Source of the DNA: Lutimonas halocynthiae
GTDB taxonomy: Bacteria; Bacteroidota; Bacteroidia; Flavobacteriales; Flavobacteriaceae
Reading direction: 5' to 3'
DNA: 64,000 bases
Assembly (NCBI RefSeq): GCF_030409835.1
Contig: NZ_JAUFQO010000016.1
Span: forward strand, 434,001 to 498,000
In this document: positions 34,877 to 44,095 of the stretch, piece after piece
Position numbering within the stretch: the first letter of the stretch is position 1
How the letters are laid out: each line of letters starts with the position of its first letter
The notes under the pieces: generated by a model
Databases searched by the model: none
The model's input: only the letters and a program-made list of their open reading frames with translations
Told to the model about the DNA's origin: nothing
Position numbers and translations under genes: made by a program

Positions 34877-35997
34877 TATCTAATTCTTTTTTTTCTGTTG
34901 TTTTCGTAATCATGAAATATCATCTCACCCAGACCATCAAGGCCGGTATAAAATGCTTTCCCTCTGTTAGACAAGGTAAACTCATCTATAAAGGTTTGTA
35001 AATAAGGGTCTTTGGCAATCATAAATGTTGTGATGGGGATATGCAATTTTCTAGCTTGTGCTGCCATTTGATAACATTTATCCACAATATATCCATCAAG
35101 ACCATTACTGTTCTTATAATAACTACCGTCCTGCATTTTAACACAACTAGGCTTTCCATCAGTAATCATAAAGATTTGCTTATTGGTGTTCCGCTTTCTA
35201 CGCAAGAGATCTAATGCCAATTGAAGCCCTGCAACAGTATTGGTATGATAAGGACCTACTTCCAAATAGGGTAAATCCTTCAATTTAATTGGCCAGGCAT
35301 CATTTCCAAAAACCAGAATATCTAAAGTGTCTTTAGCATATCGTGTAGTAATCAATTCAGCCAAAGCCATGGCTACTTTTTTAGCAGGTGTAATTCTATC
35401 TTCACCGTAAAGGATCATACTATGACTGATATCAATCATCAATACCGTACTCATTTGGGCCTTATGATGTGTGTCTTCAACCACAAGGTCGTTCTCGGTC
35501 AATTGAAAATCGTCAAAGCCATGATTTACCTGTGCATTTTTAAGACTTTCTGTAATATTGATGTGCTCTAGCGAATCACCAAAACGAAACGCTCTAAGGT
35601 CTCCCGTATGCTCGTCACCCAAGCCGCTGGTTTTCGTTTTATGGGTCCCTGCTCCTTTCTTCCTTATCTGACCAAATATTTGATTCAGTGCATTTTTTCG
35701 TATCGCCCTTTCAGTTTTAGCAGTGATTTTTTTATCATAAGTCCCATCCGGTTTGATTTCTTCTTTTATATACCCCTTGGTTTTAAGGTCTTCTATAAAA
35801 TCATCAATAGTGTAATTTTCGTCAGTAAGCTGGTATTCCTTATCGAGTTGTTCAAGCCAATCAATAGCTTCATCAAAGTCACCTGACGTATGCGTAATCA
35901 ATTCTTTAAAGATGTCAAAAAGCTTATCAAATTGGCTTTTTTGTTCCTCTGAATACAATTCAAATTGAAAACCAGAACTGTTCTTTTGTCTTTTCAT
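34876..35997 (-). CDS. Von Willebrand factor A domain protein (MoxR partner)
   Basis: 373 residues. A charged N-terminal region (about 1-175) precedes a VWA domain (about 180-373) with an intact MIDAS motif DISHS (189-193), TNTVAGLQLALDLL and MITDGKPS. Cytoplasmic, no signal peptide. Translationally coupled to the AAA+ gene that follows. Pair function is inferred from AAA/VWA systems such as MoxR/CoxE and magnesium chelatase I/D; no substrate gene is nearby. Confidence 0.83.
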   Translation of the reverse strand: MKRQKNSSGFQFELYSEEQKSQFDKLFDIFKELITHTSGDFDEAIDWLEQLDKEYQLTDENYTIDDFIEDLKTKGYIKEEIKPDGTYDKKITAKTERAIRKNALNQIFGQIRKKGAGTHKTKTSGLGDEHTGDLRAFRFGDSLEHINITESLKNAQVNHGFDDFQLTENDLVVEDTHHKAQMSTVLMIDISHSMILYGEDRITPAKKVAMALAELITTRYAKDTLDILVFGNDAWPIKLKDLPYLEVGPYHTNTVAGLQLALDLLRRKRNTNKQIFMITDGKPSCVKMQDGSYYKNSNGLDGYIVDKCYQMAAQARKLHIPITTFMIAKDPYLQTFIDEFTLSNRGKAFYTGLDGLGEMIFHDYENNRKKRIR

Positions 35998-36198
35998 ATT
36001 TTAGTCAAGATTTCATATTATAAATGATGTCTATGTTAAATTAAAGCAATTATTAGTAAACGAAATCACAAAATTGACATCGTTCAAAAGCATATGATTT
36101 AGTTTGGAGTGACAGGGAATTCAAAGGTTTTCAACCTCTATGATCAGTAATAAATTGAAAATTCCTTTTTCTTGATAGTCTCACAAAGATAAGGATAT

Positions 36199-37773
36199 TT
36201 ACTTACTTTCTTTTAAAGGACTATTGACCCAATACTTTTTAAACTCTTTTTCTTTATTGACCTCTGAAGCAGAAAGCACTTTATTTTTTTGAATAAAATT
36301 AAAAGTAGTGTCAATATCCAAATATTCGATGACCTCCTGGACGAAAATTTCTCTGAATTGTTTTAAAGTCAAAATCGGACCTTCATTAATCACATTTCCT
36401 TCTATATCGCGAACTCTTTGAATCGCATATACAATATCATTTATTATAGTGTTCCTGTCAATATTTTCAGTAAATGGGTATAACTTGATTTTCAAAGCCA
36501 TTGGATTGATATAGGATATTTCTTTAATATCCAGTTTCTTGTTCTTATAAAAAAAAGCAATGGTTCGGCCTGAATTATCTATCGTCGAAAGATCAATTTC
36601 ACGATTAAAAAATACTTGAAACGAATTTGAATCGAAATGATAAACTAAATCTTCAACCTTAAAGATTTCCTCATGCTTTACGTCAAAAAAATTATTAAAA
36701 GTCAAATAATTTAAATAATACTTATCATTCCGTTTTTTATACTCAACATTCACCTCGTATAAAATCGATTTACTTCTAACATCTTTTGTTGTATAATTAA
36801 GCCTGTGAATTCCATAATCATATTTTCCAATATAAATGCTCCCATTGCCTTTAAAATAGCGATCCATACTTTGTATACTTGAAATAAAATCTATTTTATA
36901 AATCGGCTCATCGTCCAAAAAAACGATTTTATCTATCCAGAAAGAATGCTGTTTAACAAAATCCTTATTCATTACATCAACAAAGGAGAATGATTTCTGA
37001 TCGAAGTTTCGAATACAATTTCCTATATTCAAGAGATACAATTCATTACCGCCTAAAGGAGAAAACGTAACTCCTTTTAAGTATTTGACATTAGAATTAT
37101 CATAAGGGACTGCCAAAAGCGTATCTATTGCAAAATTTCTATTCAAGTCATATTGAATTAAAGCAGCTTGATTACTGGAATCAAAAAACTTGTTTGTTCC
37201 AAACCCCGCATCAAAAACTTTAATAATTCCTTCATTTAGATTAACATACGACGCAGATTTCAAAGGGTGATCATTTTCCAATTGACGGGCATCAACAATT
37301 TTTTGATAATCTCTATAATAGGCTATATGTCCGAAGGGTTCTACAGGATAATTAGTGGGAATATTATCAATAGCCAATCTTACAATTTTCCTGGCACCGT
37401 ATTGCTTTTCCTTTTTATCAGTCTTTAGAACAATTTCATCTAAAGACTCCAACTTTTGCAAAAGGGTCAACACAGTTGTTTTACTGGATTGTAACTCCCC
37501 TGCTCCAAATATTCGCGTCTCATAGCCTATACAAGAAATTTTAAGGGATTCATCTTGCTTTAAAAACTTTTTTGGTATCCTGAAATTGCCATTTTCGTCA
37601 GAAATAACACCAACATTAGCGTTTATAAGAATAATTGTTGCGAATACGATAGGGCGCTCATCTTCCTTATCAATAATTTGAAATACAGCAGTATTGGCAT
37701 CTTGAGCAGTGATTCTGCTGCAAATTCCAAGTAGTAAAATAATAAAAACCCGGCCCATTGAACCCTGTAACAT
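36199..37773 (-). CDS. Exported protein with carboxypeptidase D regulatory-like domain
   Basis: 524 residues. Signal peptide about 1-23 (ICSRITAQD); an alternative ATG is at 37758. Residues about 28-105 are a CarboxypepD_reg-like beta-sandwich (VFATIILINANVGVISDENGNFRIP, then LKISCIGYETR). A segment SLDEIVLKTDK follows, as at the entry to TonB-plug or DUF5686-like proteins. The rest is strand-rich with no recognised enzyme motif. Probably located in the periplasm or outer membrane. Function unknown. Confidence 0.75.
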   Translation of the reverse strand: MLQGSMGRVFIILLLGICSRITAQDANTAVFQIIDKEDERPIVFATIILINANVGVISDENGNFRIPKKFLKQDESLKISCIGYETRIFGAGELQSSKTTVLTLLQKLESLDEIVLKTDKKEKQYGARKIVRLAIDNIPTNYPVEPFGHIAYYRDYQKIVDARQLENDHPLKSASYVNLNEGIIKVFDAGFGTNKFFDSSNQAALIQYDLNRNFAIDTLLAVPYDNSNVKYLKGVTFSPLGGNELYLLNIGNCIRNFDQKSFSFVDVMNKDFVKQHSFWIDKIVFLDDEPIYKIDFISSIQSMDRYFKGNGSIYIGKYDYGIHRLNYTTKDVRSKSILYEVNVEYKKRNDKYYLNYLTFNNFFDVKHEEIFKVEDLVYHFDSNSFQVFFNREIDLSTIDNSGRTIAFFYKNKKLDIKEISYINPMALKIKLYPFTENIDRNTIINDIVYAIQRVRDIEGNVINEGPILTLKQFREIFVQEVIEYLDIDTTFNFIQKNKVLSASEVNKEKEFKKYWVNSPLKESK

Positions 37774-37934
37774 TCAATTTCATTTAGACTTAAAAGTAAA
37801 TAATAAATATCAAAACGAAGACTATTGATGCTTTTTATGACATGAATAAATTCCCATTCTCATAAATTGAAAAAATACTAATCAACGAAATTAGCCTAAA
37901 TATAAATCTTATATTCGTCTTAAAATTCTCACAG

Positions 37935-38885
37935 ATGAATATTCTTAGAACTGCCTTATTATTGATTATTACACTCGTGGTTGTACCTGTATTTTCCTAC
38001 TATTTTGGTACGCCATTAAATGAGATCTCAGTTGAGGCATTAACCCTGCTAGCTAAGATCTGTTTGGGAGCCATTATCTATTGTTTTATTCTTGGTGAAT
38101 TAACAGGGAACAATAGTCAAGTTGATAAATTATGGAGTTTATTACCCATCGTTTATGTATGGATTGTAGCGCATTATGGCGGTTATTCTACACGTTTAAT
38201 AGTAATGGCAACTTTGGTGTCATTTTGGGGAATAAGACTTACCTATAATTTTTCAAGACATGGTGCTTTTACAATTCGTTTCTGGGAAGGAGAAGAAGAT
38301 TATAGGTGGGCCGTCTTGAGAGCCAGACCTGAGTTTCAGGCTAAATGGAAATGGACTTTGTTCAATCTGTTTTTTATTTGTGGCTATCAACAAATTTTAA
38401 TTTTACTCTTTACTTTACCGATTATTATCGCTTTACAATTTAATGAAACACCTTTTGGTTATATCGACATTATCATAGCCGGTTTGATGCTATTCTTTAT
38501 TATTTATGAGACGATCGCTGACAACCAGCATTGGAAATTTCAAAGTGAGAAATGGAAAAGAATAAATGCTGATGAAAACCTTGAAGGGGATTATAAAAAA
38601 GGCTTTCTCGATAAGGGTCTATGGGCCTTTTCTCGTCATCCTAATTATTTTGCTGAACAGGCTGTATGGCTTAGTTTTTATCTGTTTAGTATCTATACAT
38701 CATCTGAATGGCTGAACTGGTCAATTGCAGGCAGCCTTCTATTGGTAGTTTTATTCCAAGGAAGTTCAAATTTTAGCGAAGAGATTAGCACAGAAAAATA
38801 CCCATTATATAAAGAATATCAGAAAAGGGTTCCTCGATTCTTTGGCTTAAGAAAAAAGCAAAACGCTTCATCTACTAAAAGTTAA
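37935..38885 (+). CDS. DUF1295 family membrane protein (steroid 5-alpha reductase-like)
   Basis: 316 residues with about seven membrane helices. The C-terminus carries the family signature: KGLWAFSRHPNYFAEQAVW, then EEISTEKYPLYKEYQKRVPRF. Relatives of steroid 5-alpha reductase and isoprenylcysteine methyltransferases use this NADPH- or SAM-binding C-terminal half. Substrate unknown. It belongs to the same broad fold group as the ERG4/ERG24-like protein at 17832 but is a different family. Monocistronic and convergent with the GH2 gene, 26 bases away. Confidence 0.83.
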   Translation: MNILRTALLLIITLVVVPVFSYYFGTPLNEISVEALTLLAKICLGAIIYCFILGELTGNNSQVDKLWSLLPIVYVWIVAHYGGYSTRLIVMATLVSFWGIRLTYNFSRHGAFTIRFWEGEEDYRWAVLRARPEFQAKWKWTLFNLFFICGYQQILILLFTLPIIIALQFNETPFGYIDIIIAGLMLFFIIYETIADNQHWKFQSEKWKRINADENLEGDYKKGFLDKGLWAFSRHPNYFAEQAVWLSFYLFSIYTSSEWLNWSIAGSLLLVVLFQGSSNFSEEISTEKYPLYKEYQKRVPRFFGLRKKQNASSTKS

Positions 38886-38911
38886 GGCTTCATAATTCAA
38901 CAAATAAGTTG

Positions 38912-40711
38912 CTATTCTTTGTTTTTATAATAGTTCTGCAGGGTATAAAATGATTTTTTCTTTACACCTTGTTCAGAAATAAGTCCTTTCCTATTAAAAT
39001 CCATTTGAATTTCCTTTAGGTGCCTTCTAGCTGATCTGAAGTCCATTAGAATCCATGGTGTTATGCCTCTTAAAAAATCGATATTATCCATCATTTCAAG
39101 GTTCGTTTTAAAGACATAATCCTGATATTCTTCGGTCCATCGTTCATCTTTATCACCGTGAAGTCCTGCAAGCGCACCCGCTCCTACCTCACTCATTATC
39201 ATTGGTTTATTGTATAAATTTTTCCATTTATAATCTGAACATTCCTCAGGACTGTCAACATACCAACCGCAATAACTGTTAATACCAATTACATCTACTG
39301 CTTCCGCCAAAGGATCATCTATTACTTTGAATCCATCCTCTCCTGACTGTGTATCAAGTGCGGCCGTGATCAACCTGCTTGAATCCATTTCTTTTGCCTT
39401 CGAAATTAAGCTCTTTAAAAAAACATTACGATCATCACTAAGAGGCGTTTCATTTGCAACTGACCATAAAATGATTCCAGCCCTGTTCTTGTCTCTACTG
39501 ATCATTTCTTTTAATTGGTTTTCGGCCAATTGGTACGTATCAGGATTGTCAAAAGATACGGTCCAGTAAACAGGAATTTCAGACCAAATCATTAAACCCA
39601 TTCGCTCAGCTTCTCTTACCATTTTTTCGCTGTGAGGATAATGTGCTAATCGAACAAAATTACAGCCCAATTCTTTTGCCCAAGACAACAATGTCAAAAT
39701 CTCATCTTCAGTGGTTACCCTACCTGTTTTATAAGGAGCCTCTTCATGAATGCATATTCCTTTCAAAAAGACAGAAGCACCATTTAATAATATGTCATAG
39801 TCTTTGGTTTCGATGGTTCTAAAACCAATACTGTCAATCAATTTATCATCATTAATTGAAAACTCAAGATGATACAGCTTGGGGTTTTCAGGTGTCCATA
39901 ATTCTGGTTTGGCTTTTATTTTGAAAGAAGCCATGCCCTTTTCATCTATACTTAGGTCAATTTTCTTTTTCAATTCTGGAATGGATACACTCAGCTTGTC
40001 ATTCTCGGCTTGCCCATGCACTAAAAACGTCCCTTCAATATTCTTTCTATCTGTTGACAGTTGTATTGAATAATCTTTTATGTGTGACTTAGGAAGGTTG
40101 ATAAGGTGAACTGATCTGGTAATTCCTCCGTAATTCCACCAATCACTGTTAACCGTAGGAATGGCATCCTTAAGTCTTTTGTTATCTACCTTAACAACTA
40201 TAAAATTATCCTTTTCTTTTAAACGCCCTGTCACATCAAACTGAAAAGGTGTATAGCCACCTTGATGCTCACCTAAATATTCACCATTTAAATATACTTT
40301 GGCTTCATAATTAACGGCTTCAAAATAAAGATAGGTTAGCTCGTTTTGAGCAGGATTATAATCAAAGGATTTCTTATACCAAATGGTCCCTTCATAATAG
40401 TAATATTTATCACCTTGTGTATTCCAATCTCCAGGCACTTTTAAAGTCGCATCGGTGTCAAAATCATACTCAATTAAATCTGAAGGTGATTTCATTTTTT
40501 TATTCTTGAAATACCCATCTTCTTTTGGAAGATATCTATGATTATAATAACCGTTTTCAAGTGGATCAACGATAATTTTCCAATCACCATCTAGACTTAC
40601 TTTTTCCCTATTTTCAATATTTTGAAGCAGATTTCCGTTTAATTGACATTGAATAAGTTCTGCATAGCTCAACAAGATGAGTAATACAAAAAAAGACTTC
40701 TTATTTAACAT
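38912..40711 (-). CDS. Glycoside hydrolase family 2 (beta-glucuronidase/beta-galactosidase-like), exported
   Basis: 599 residues from the ATG at 40711, chosen because the signal peptide (MLNKKSFFVLLILLSYAEL) then begins at residue 1; a longer frame to 40822 would overlap the preceding gene by over 100 bases. A lipobox-like LIQC ends the signal. The GH2 order is seen: jelly-roll domain (about 45-190, WYKKSFD, YLNGEYLGEHQGGYTPF), immunoglobulin domain, TIM barrel with LAHYPHSEKMVREAERMG. Acid/base Glu lies in WSVANETPL (about 418) and nucleophile Glu in MSEVGAGAL (about 509). Periplasmic or lipid-anchored glycosidase. Four bases downstream of the aldo/keto reductase stop. Confidence 0.9.
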   Translation of the reverse strand: MLNKKSFFVLLILLSYAELIQCQLNGNLLQNIENREKVSLDGDWKIIVDPLENGYYNHRYLPKEDGYFKNKKMKSPSDLIEYDFDTDATLKVPGDWNTQGDKYYYYEGTIWYKKSFDYNPAQNELTYLYFEAVNYEAKVYLNGEYLGEHQGGYTPFQFDVTGRLKEKDNFIVVKVDNKRLKDAIPTVNSDWWNYGGITRSVHLINLPKSHIKDYSIQLSTDRKNIEGTFLVHGQAENDKLSVSIPELKKKIDLSIDEKGMASFKIKAKPELWTPENPKLYHLEFSINDDKLIDSIGFRTIETKDYDILLNGASVFLKGICIHEEAPYKTGRVTTEDEILTLLSWAKELGCNFVRLAHYPHSEKMVREAERMGLMIWSEIPVYWTVSFDNPDTYQLAENQLKEMISRDKNRAGIILWSVANETPLSDDRNVFLKSLISKAKEMDSSRLITAALDTQSGEDGFKVIDDPLAEAVDVIGINSYCGWYVDSPEECSDYKWKNLYNKPMIMSEVGAGALAGLHGDKDERWTEEYQDYVFKTNLEMMDNIDFLRGITPWILMDFRSARRHLKEIQMDFNRKGLISEQGVKKKSFYTLQNYYKNKE

Positions 40712-40715
40712 AGTA

Positions 40716-41702
40716 TCAGGCTTTGAGTATTTCTTCAATGGATTGCAATTCTTCATTTGAAAATTCCAAGTTGTCAAGTATACCAACCGCATCTTCAATT
40801 TGGGAAACTTTGCTCGCGCCAATAATCACGCTTGTAACCCTGGGGTCTCTTAAAACCCAACAAAGTGCCAGTTGAGACATTTTTTGACCTCTCTTTTCAG
40901 CTATTTGGTTTAAGGCTTTTACCTTTTCAATTTTATCTTCGGTAATTTGAGAACTTTGCAAGAATCCATGTGATTTTGCTGCTCTGGAATCTTTTGGAAT
41001 TCCATTGAGATATTTGTCAGTTAATAATCCTTGAAATAGAGGACTAAACACGACTGATCCCACTCCATTTTTTTCCAAAACATTTAACAAGCCATCTTCA
41101 ACCCATCTATTAAACATACTATATGATGGTTGGTGAACAACACATGGAGTGCCCAAAGACTTTAATATGTCAAAAGCCTGCTGTGATTGTTCAGGGTTAT
41201 AATTTGAAATCCCGGCGTAAAGCGCTTTACCAGATCTGACGATCTGATCTAAAGCCATCATAGTTTCTTCAAGTGGTGTATCAGGATCAGGTCTGTGACT
41301 ATAAAAAATATCAACGTACTCGAGCCCCATTCTTTTAAGACTTTGGTCACAGCTTGAAATTAAATATTTTCTAGAACCCCACTCACCATATGGACCAGGC
41401 CACATCATATATCCAGCTTTAGAAGTAATAATCATTTGGTCTCTGTAAGCAGCCAGTTCATCACGAAGAATTTTTCCAAAAGTCTCTTCAGCAGAACCTG
41501 GAGGCGGACCGTAATTGTTAGCCAAATCAAAATGCGTAATACCAAGATCAAAAGCTCTCAAAACCATTTCTTTAGCATTTTCATACACATCAACACCAGC
41601 AAAATTATGCCAAAGACCAAGTGATATTTTGGGTAAAAGCAGGCCGCTTTTACCACACCTACTGTATTTCATTTTCTCATATCTAAGTTCGTCTTTTTCC
41701 AT
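40716..41702 (-). CDS. Aldo/keto reductase, YghZ/Gpr-like
   Basis: 328 residues. Motifs of the L-glyceraldehyde-3-phosphate reductase group: ISLGLWHNFAG, GITHFDLANNYGPPPGSAEETFG (catalytic Asp/Tyr, about 53-75), IITSKAGYMMWPGPYG (catalytic Lys), VDIFYSHRPDPDTPLEET, and the C-terminal VTSVIIGASKVSQIEDAV for NADP binding. Alternative start ATG at 41672. The family reduces small aldehydes and sugars. The gene is four bases ahead of the GH2 gene in the same operon, which suggests handling of a sugar released by that enzyme. Confidence 0.88.
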   Translation of the reverse strand: MEKDELRYEKMKYSRCGKSGLLLPKISLGLWHNFAGVDVYENAKEMVLRAFDLGITHFDLANNYGPPPGSAEETFGKILRDELAAYRDQMIITSKAGYMMWPGPYGEWGSRKYLISSCDQSLKRMGLEYVDIFYSHRPDPDTPLEETMMALDQIVRSGKALYAGISNYNPEQSQQAFDILKSLGTPCVVHQPSYSMFNRWVEDGLLNVLEKNGVGSVVFSPLFQGLLTDKYLNGIPKDSRAAKSHGFLQSSQITEDKIEKVKALNQIAEKRGQKMSQLALCWVLRDPRVTSVIIGASKVSQIEDAVGILDNLEFSNEELQSIEEILKA

Positions 41703-41819
41703 AATTCTATTTTAATTTACTGGATAATCGGTGGATTTAACACATAAAGTACTGTACATTCTTATAAAAGTAAAAATAAGAATAAAAATGTTTAAATACG
41801 GCAAATTTCAGCAGTTCAA

Positions 41820-41842
41820 TAAAAAACAGGGCCGAAGCCCTG
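41820..41842 (-). terminator. Intrinsic terminator of the repeat-protein gene
   Basis: On the minus strand CAGGGC-TTCG-GCCCTG followed by TTTTTTATT. The loop is the stable UUCG tetraloop. It lies 32 bases after the stop at 41874. Confidence 0.9.
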
Positions 41843-41873
41843 ATTTCATAAATCACTAAAAAAATAGCATCAA

Positions 41874-42968
41874 TTATTGTGGTAATGCCTTGATATGAGC
41901 ATATATCTTAACCCCATTTAATTCCATTTCCAAATCTTCATTTATCATTTTCACTCCTTTTACGTCATTTAGTTCTCCTTCTGGAGAAATGGCCTTAATG
42001 CCAATTTCTTTGCCATTTTTATCAACTGCCTTAATACTGATTAAATTACCAGCTCGACTGGTTGCCTTAACGTCTAATAAATTTTCATTTTTATCCATTG
42101 CTTTAATTACATATAAGGTACCATCATCACCAATTGCTCTAACGGCTGATTTCGTATTGTCACTTATAATAACTTTAACAGGAAGTTGAAGTGCATCACC
42201 AATAAAGGCTTTTATATCTAACATACTTCTTTGGTTAGAATTCTGTATTGCCTTTACATCAAAAATATTTCCTTCTCCATCTATTGCTTTCACATCCAAG
42301 GTGTGCCCCTCGGGATGGATAGCCTTTATATGCCAAATAAAACTATCAGATGAACAACCAGTCTGAGAGATGGCTTTCACATGCGCATGGATAAGCACAC
42401 CATTAATGCTTGATTCGATAGGATCTTTAATTACTTTGACACCTTTAACATCATTCAACTTTCCTGTAGGTGAAATAGCTTTAATACCATAGAACTCCTT
42501 GTTCTTAGTAATGGCTTTTATATGTATGATATTCCCAGAATGACCTACTCCCTTAACATCGAGTATTTCTCCTTTGAGATTAATCGCTTTGATATCTAGA
42601 ATTTCTCCATTTTTCGTTATTCCCTTTACAGGCATAAACCTTCCATCACTTTGTAAAATTTTTACAGGTATTCTCTTGCCTTGCATGATTATCTTGATAT
42701 CCATCAAAGTAGTCTGGTCAGCATTCTGAATGGCCTTTAAATCATATTGATTTCCATTTGAATCAATTGCTTTTACATCAAGAAAATAGCCCTCAGGATG
42801 AATCGCTTTGACATGCCAAATGAGCTCCCCGCCAACATCATCACTTCTAACTGATTCGGTAATCATACTTGAGTCATTCAGTTTTGTAAAACCAAGACTT
42901 AAAAATCCGATGCAAAAAGTGGCCAGTAACCATAACCTTACTGAACCTAATTTATTCAAACTAGACAT
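41874..42968 (-). CDS. Exported protein made of two duplicated arrays of about 20-residue VKAI repeats
   Basis: 364 residues. A signal-anchor or signal peptide (about 10-27) is followed by two large modules. Module 1 is about 48-200, module 2 about 209-364; both open with IWH[VI]KAIHPEG and both close with [IV]KAISP[TE]G[KE]LNDVKGVK, then NGV.I.AH[VI]KA. Within each there are about nine short units of the form x-[LV]-D-[VI]-K-[AG]-[IV]-x-x-x-G, suggesting a beta-solenoid or stacked beta-hairpin. No cysteine pattern or enzyme motif. Function unknown; an extracellular scaffold or binding role is plausible. Single gene with its own terminator. Confidence 0.8.
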   Translation of the reverse strand: MSSLNKLGSVRLWLLATFCIGFLSLGFTKLNDSSMITESVRSDDVGGELIWHVKAIHPEGYFLDVKAIDSNGNQYDLKAIQNADQTTLMDIKIIMQGKRIPVKILQSDGRFMPVKGITKNGEILDIKAINLKGEILDVKGVGHSGNIIHIKAITKNKEFYGIKAISPTGKLNDVKGVKVIKDPIESSINGVLIHAHVKAISQTGCSSDSFIWHIKAIHPEGHTLDVKAIDGEGNIFDVKAIQNSNQRSMLDIKAFIGDALQLPVKVIISDNTKSAVRAIGDDGTLYVIKAMDKNENLLDVKATSRAGNLISIKAVDKNGKEIGIKAISPEGELNDVKGVKMINEDLEMELNGVKIYAHIKALPQ

Positions 42969-43119
42969 ATTGTTGAAATTTTAATGAAAGTGAAATAAGC
43001 TTGTACCCCTATCCTAAAAAGTTAAAGGTTAGGTAAATACCATCATTAAAATTAGCACGTATTTAAACAGAAAGACATGACTTTTATCAGTAAATGAGAG
43101 AATATTAACTGGTTTCAGG

Positions 43120-44091
43120 TTAATATGTAGAATTCAAGTTGGGGCAGCCAGTGGCTCGAGGTTTTTTACAGAAAACATTGTATCCCAACGTGACTTGATG
43201 ATTACCTCCGTTTGACAAGACAACATCTCCAATCTGGCTTGAATAAGTGTATGAAAACATAAATCGCTTGTGATTGATACCAATAATCGGGGTGATCATT
43301 TTAAAACTTTCAATGTTCGAATCAAAATTCTGGCGATATGAAAGGGCAGCCCAGATTTGACTTTTATTTCCTATGTTTTTATAGGCTTTAATATTGATGT
43401 CAACAAAGGCCTCTCCTGTATACTCTATGTATTGAAACATCAATGAAGGTTCAAATTGCAATTTTTTACCACGCCCCAAATAATAACCAAATGTGAGTAA
43501 GTACCTTCTTAAATTATCAGATTCAAACCTGTTATTCACAAGGTCTCTTGGAGTCATAAGGAGGTTTTTTACTGTAAAATAGCTAAAGGAATCCATATAG
43601 TGATAGCCCAAACCAAAATCAGCATTATAATAACCAGTTGACTCAACTCCTTGTGAAACAACTGGATCAGGAATATTAAAGTCACTTTGATCGATAGAGT
43701 TTTGACTAAACATAAACGAAAGTCCAAAAGACAATTGGTTCAAAGCATCCTCTCTTCCAAAATTGACATGATAGGCATATGTTGCTAAGAATCCTTGTTG
43801 TGCGTGATACCCATTTTCGTCATTAAAAGCAATCGCTCCAATTGCCATTTTTTCAGTTATCCGAGTATGGAAACTCAATGTTTGCAACGAAGGAGCATCT
43901 TCTACACCAACCCATTGTTGCCGGTAAGTGAACCTGATTTTTCCACAATTTCCAATACCCGCTGCTGCAGGATGTACCAAGTATACATTGTCTGATAAAT
44001 AATCGGAATATATAGGAAATGTTTCCTGTGCAGTCATATAATGACTAGCAAACCCAATTATTATAATGATTAAAAACTTTTTCATAGACAT
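43120..44091 (-). CDS. PorP/SprF family type IX secretion-associated outer-membrane protein
   Basis: 323 residues. Signal peptide about 1-21 (ASHYMTAQE). The mature protein is a barrel with the PorP/SprF landmarks: YLSDNVYLVHPAAAGIGNCG, FTYRQQWVGVEDAPSLQTLSF, and ITEKMAIGAIAFNDENGY. Such proteins are usually encoded beside a large type B-sorted substrate that they help attach or secrete, and the adjacent gene (44096) is exactly that. The gap between them is four bases. Alternative ATG at 44085. Confidence 0.92.
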   Translation of the reverse strand: MSMKKFLIIIIIGFASHYMTAQETFPIYSDYLSDNVYLVHPAAAGIGNCGKIRFTYRQQWVGVEDAPSLQTLSFHTRITEKMAIGAIAFNDENGYHAQQGFLATYAYHVNFGREDALNQLSFGLSFMFSQNSIDQSDFNIPDPVVSQGVESTGYYNADFGLGYHYMDSFSYFTVKNLLMTPRDLVNNRFESDNLRRYLLTFGYYLGRGKKLQFEPSLMFQYIEYTGEAFVDINIKAYKNIGNKSQIWAALSYRQNFDSNIESFKMITPIIGINHKRFMFSYTYSSQIGDVVLSNGGNHQVTLGYNVFCKKPRATGCPNLNSTY

Positions 44092-44095
44092 GTAA

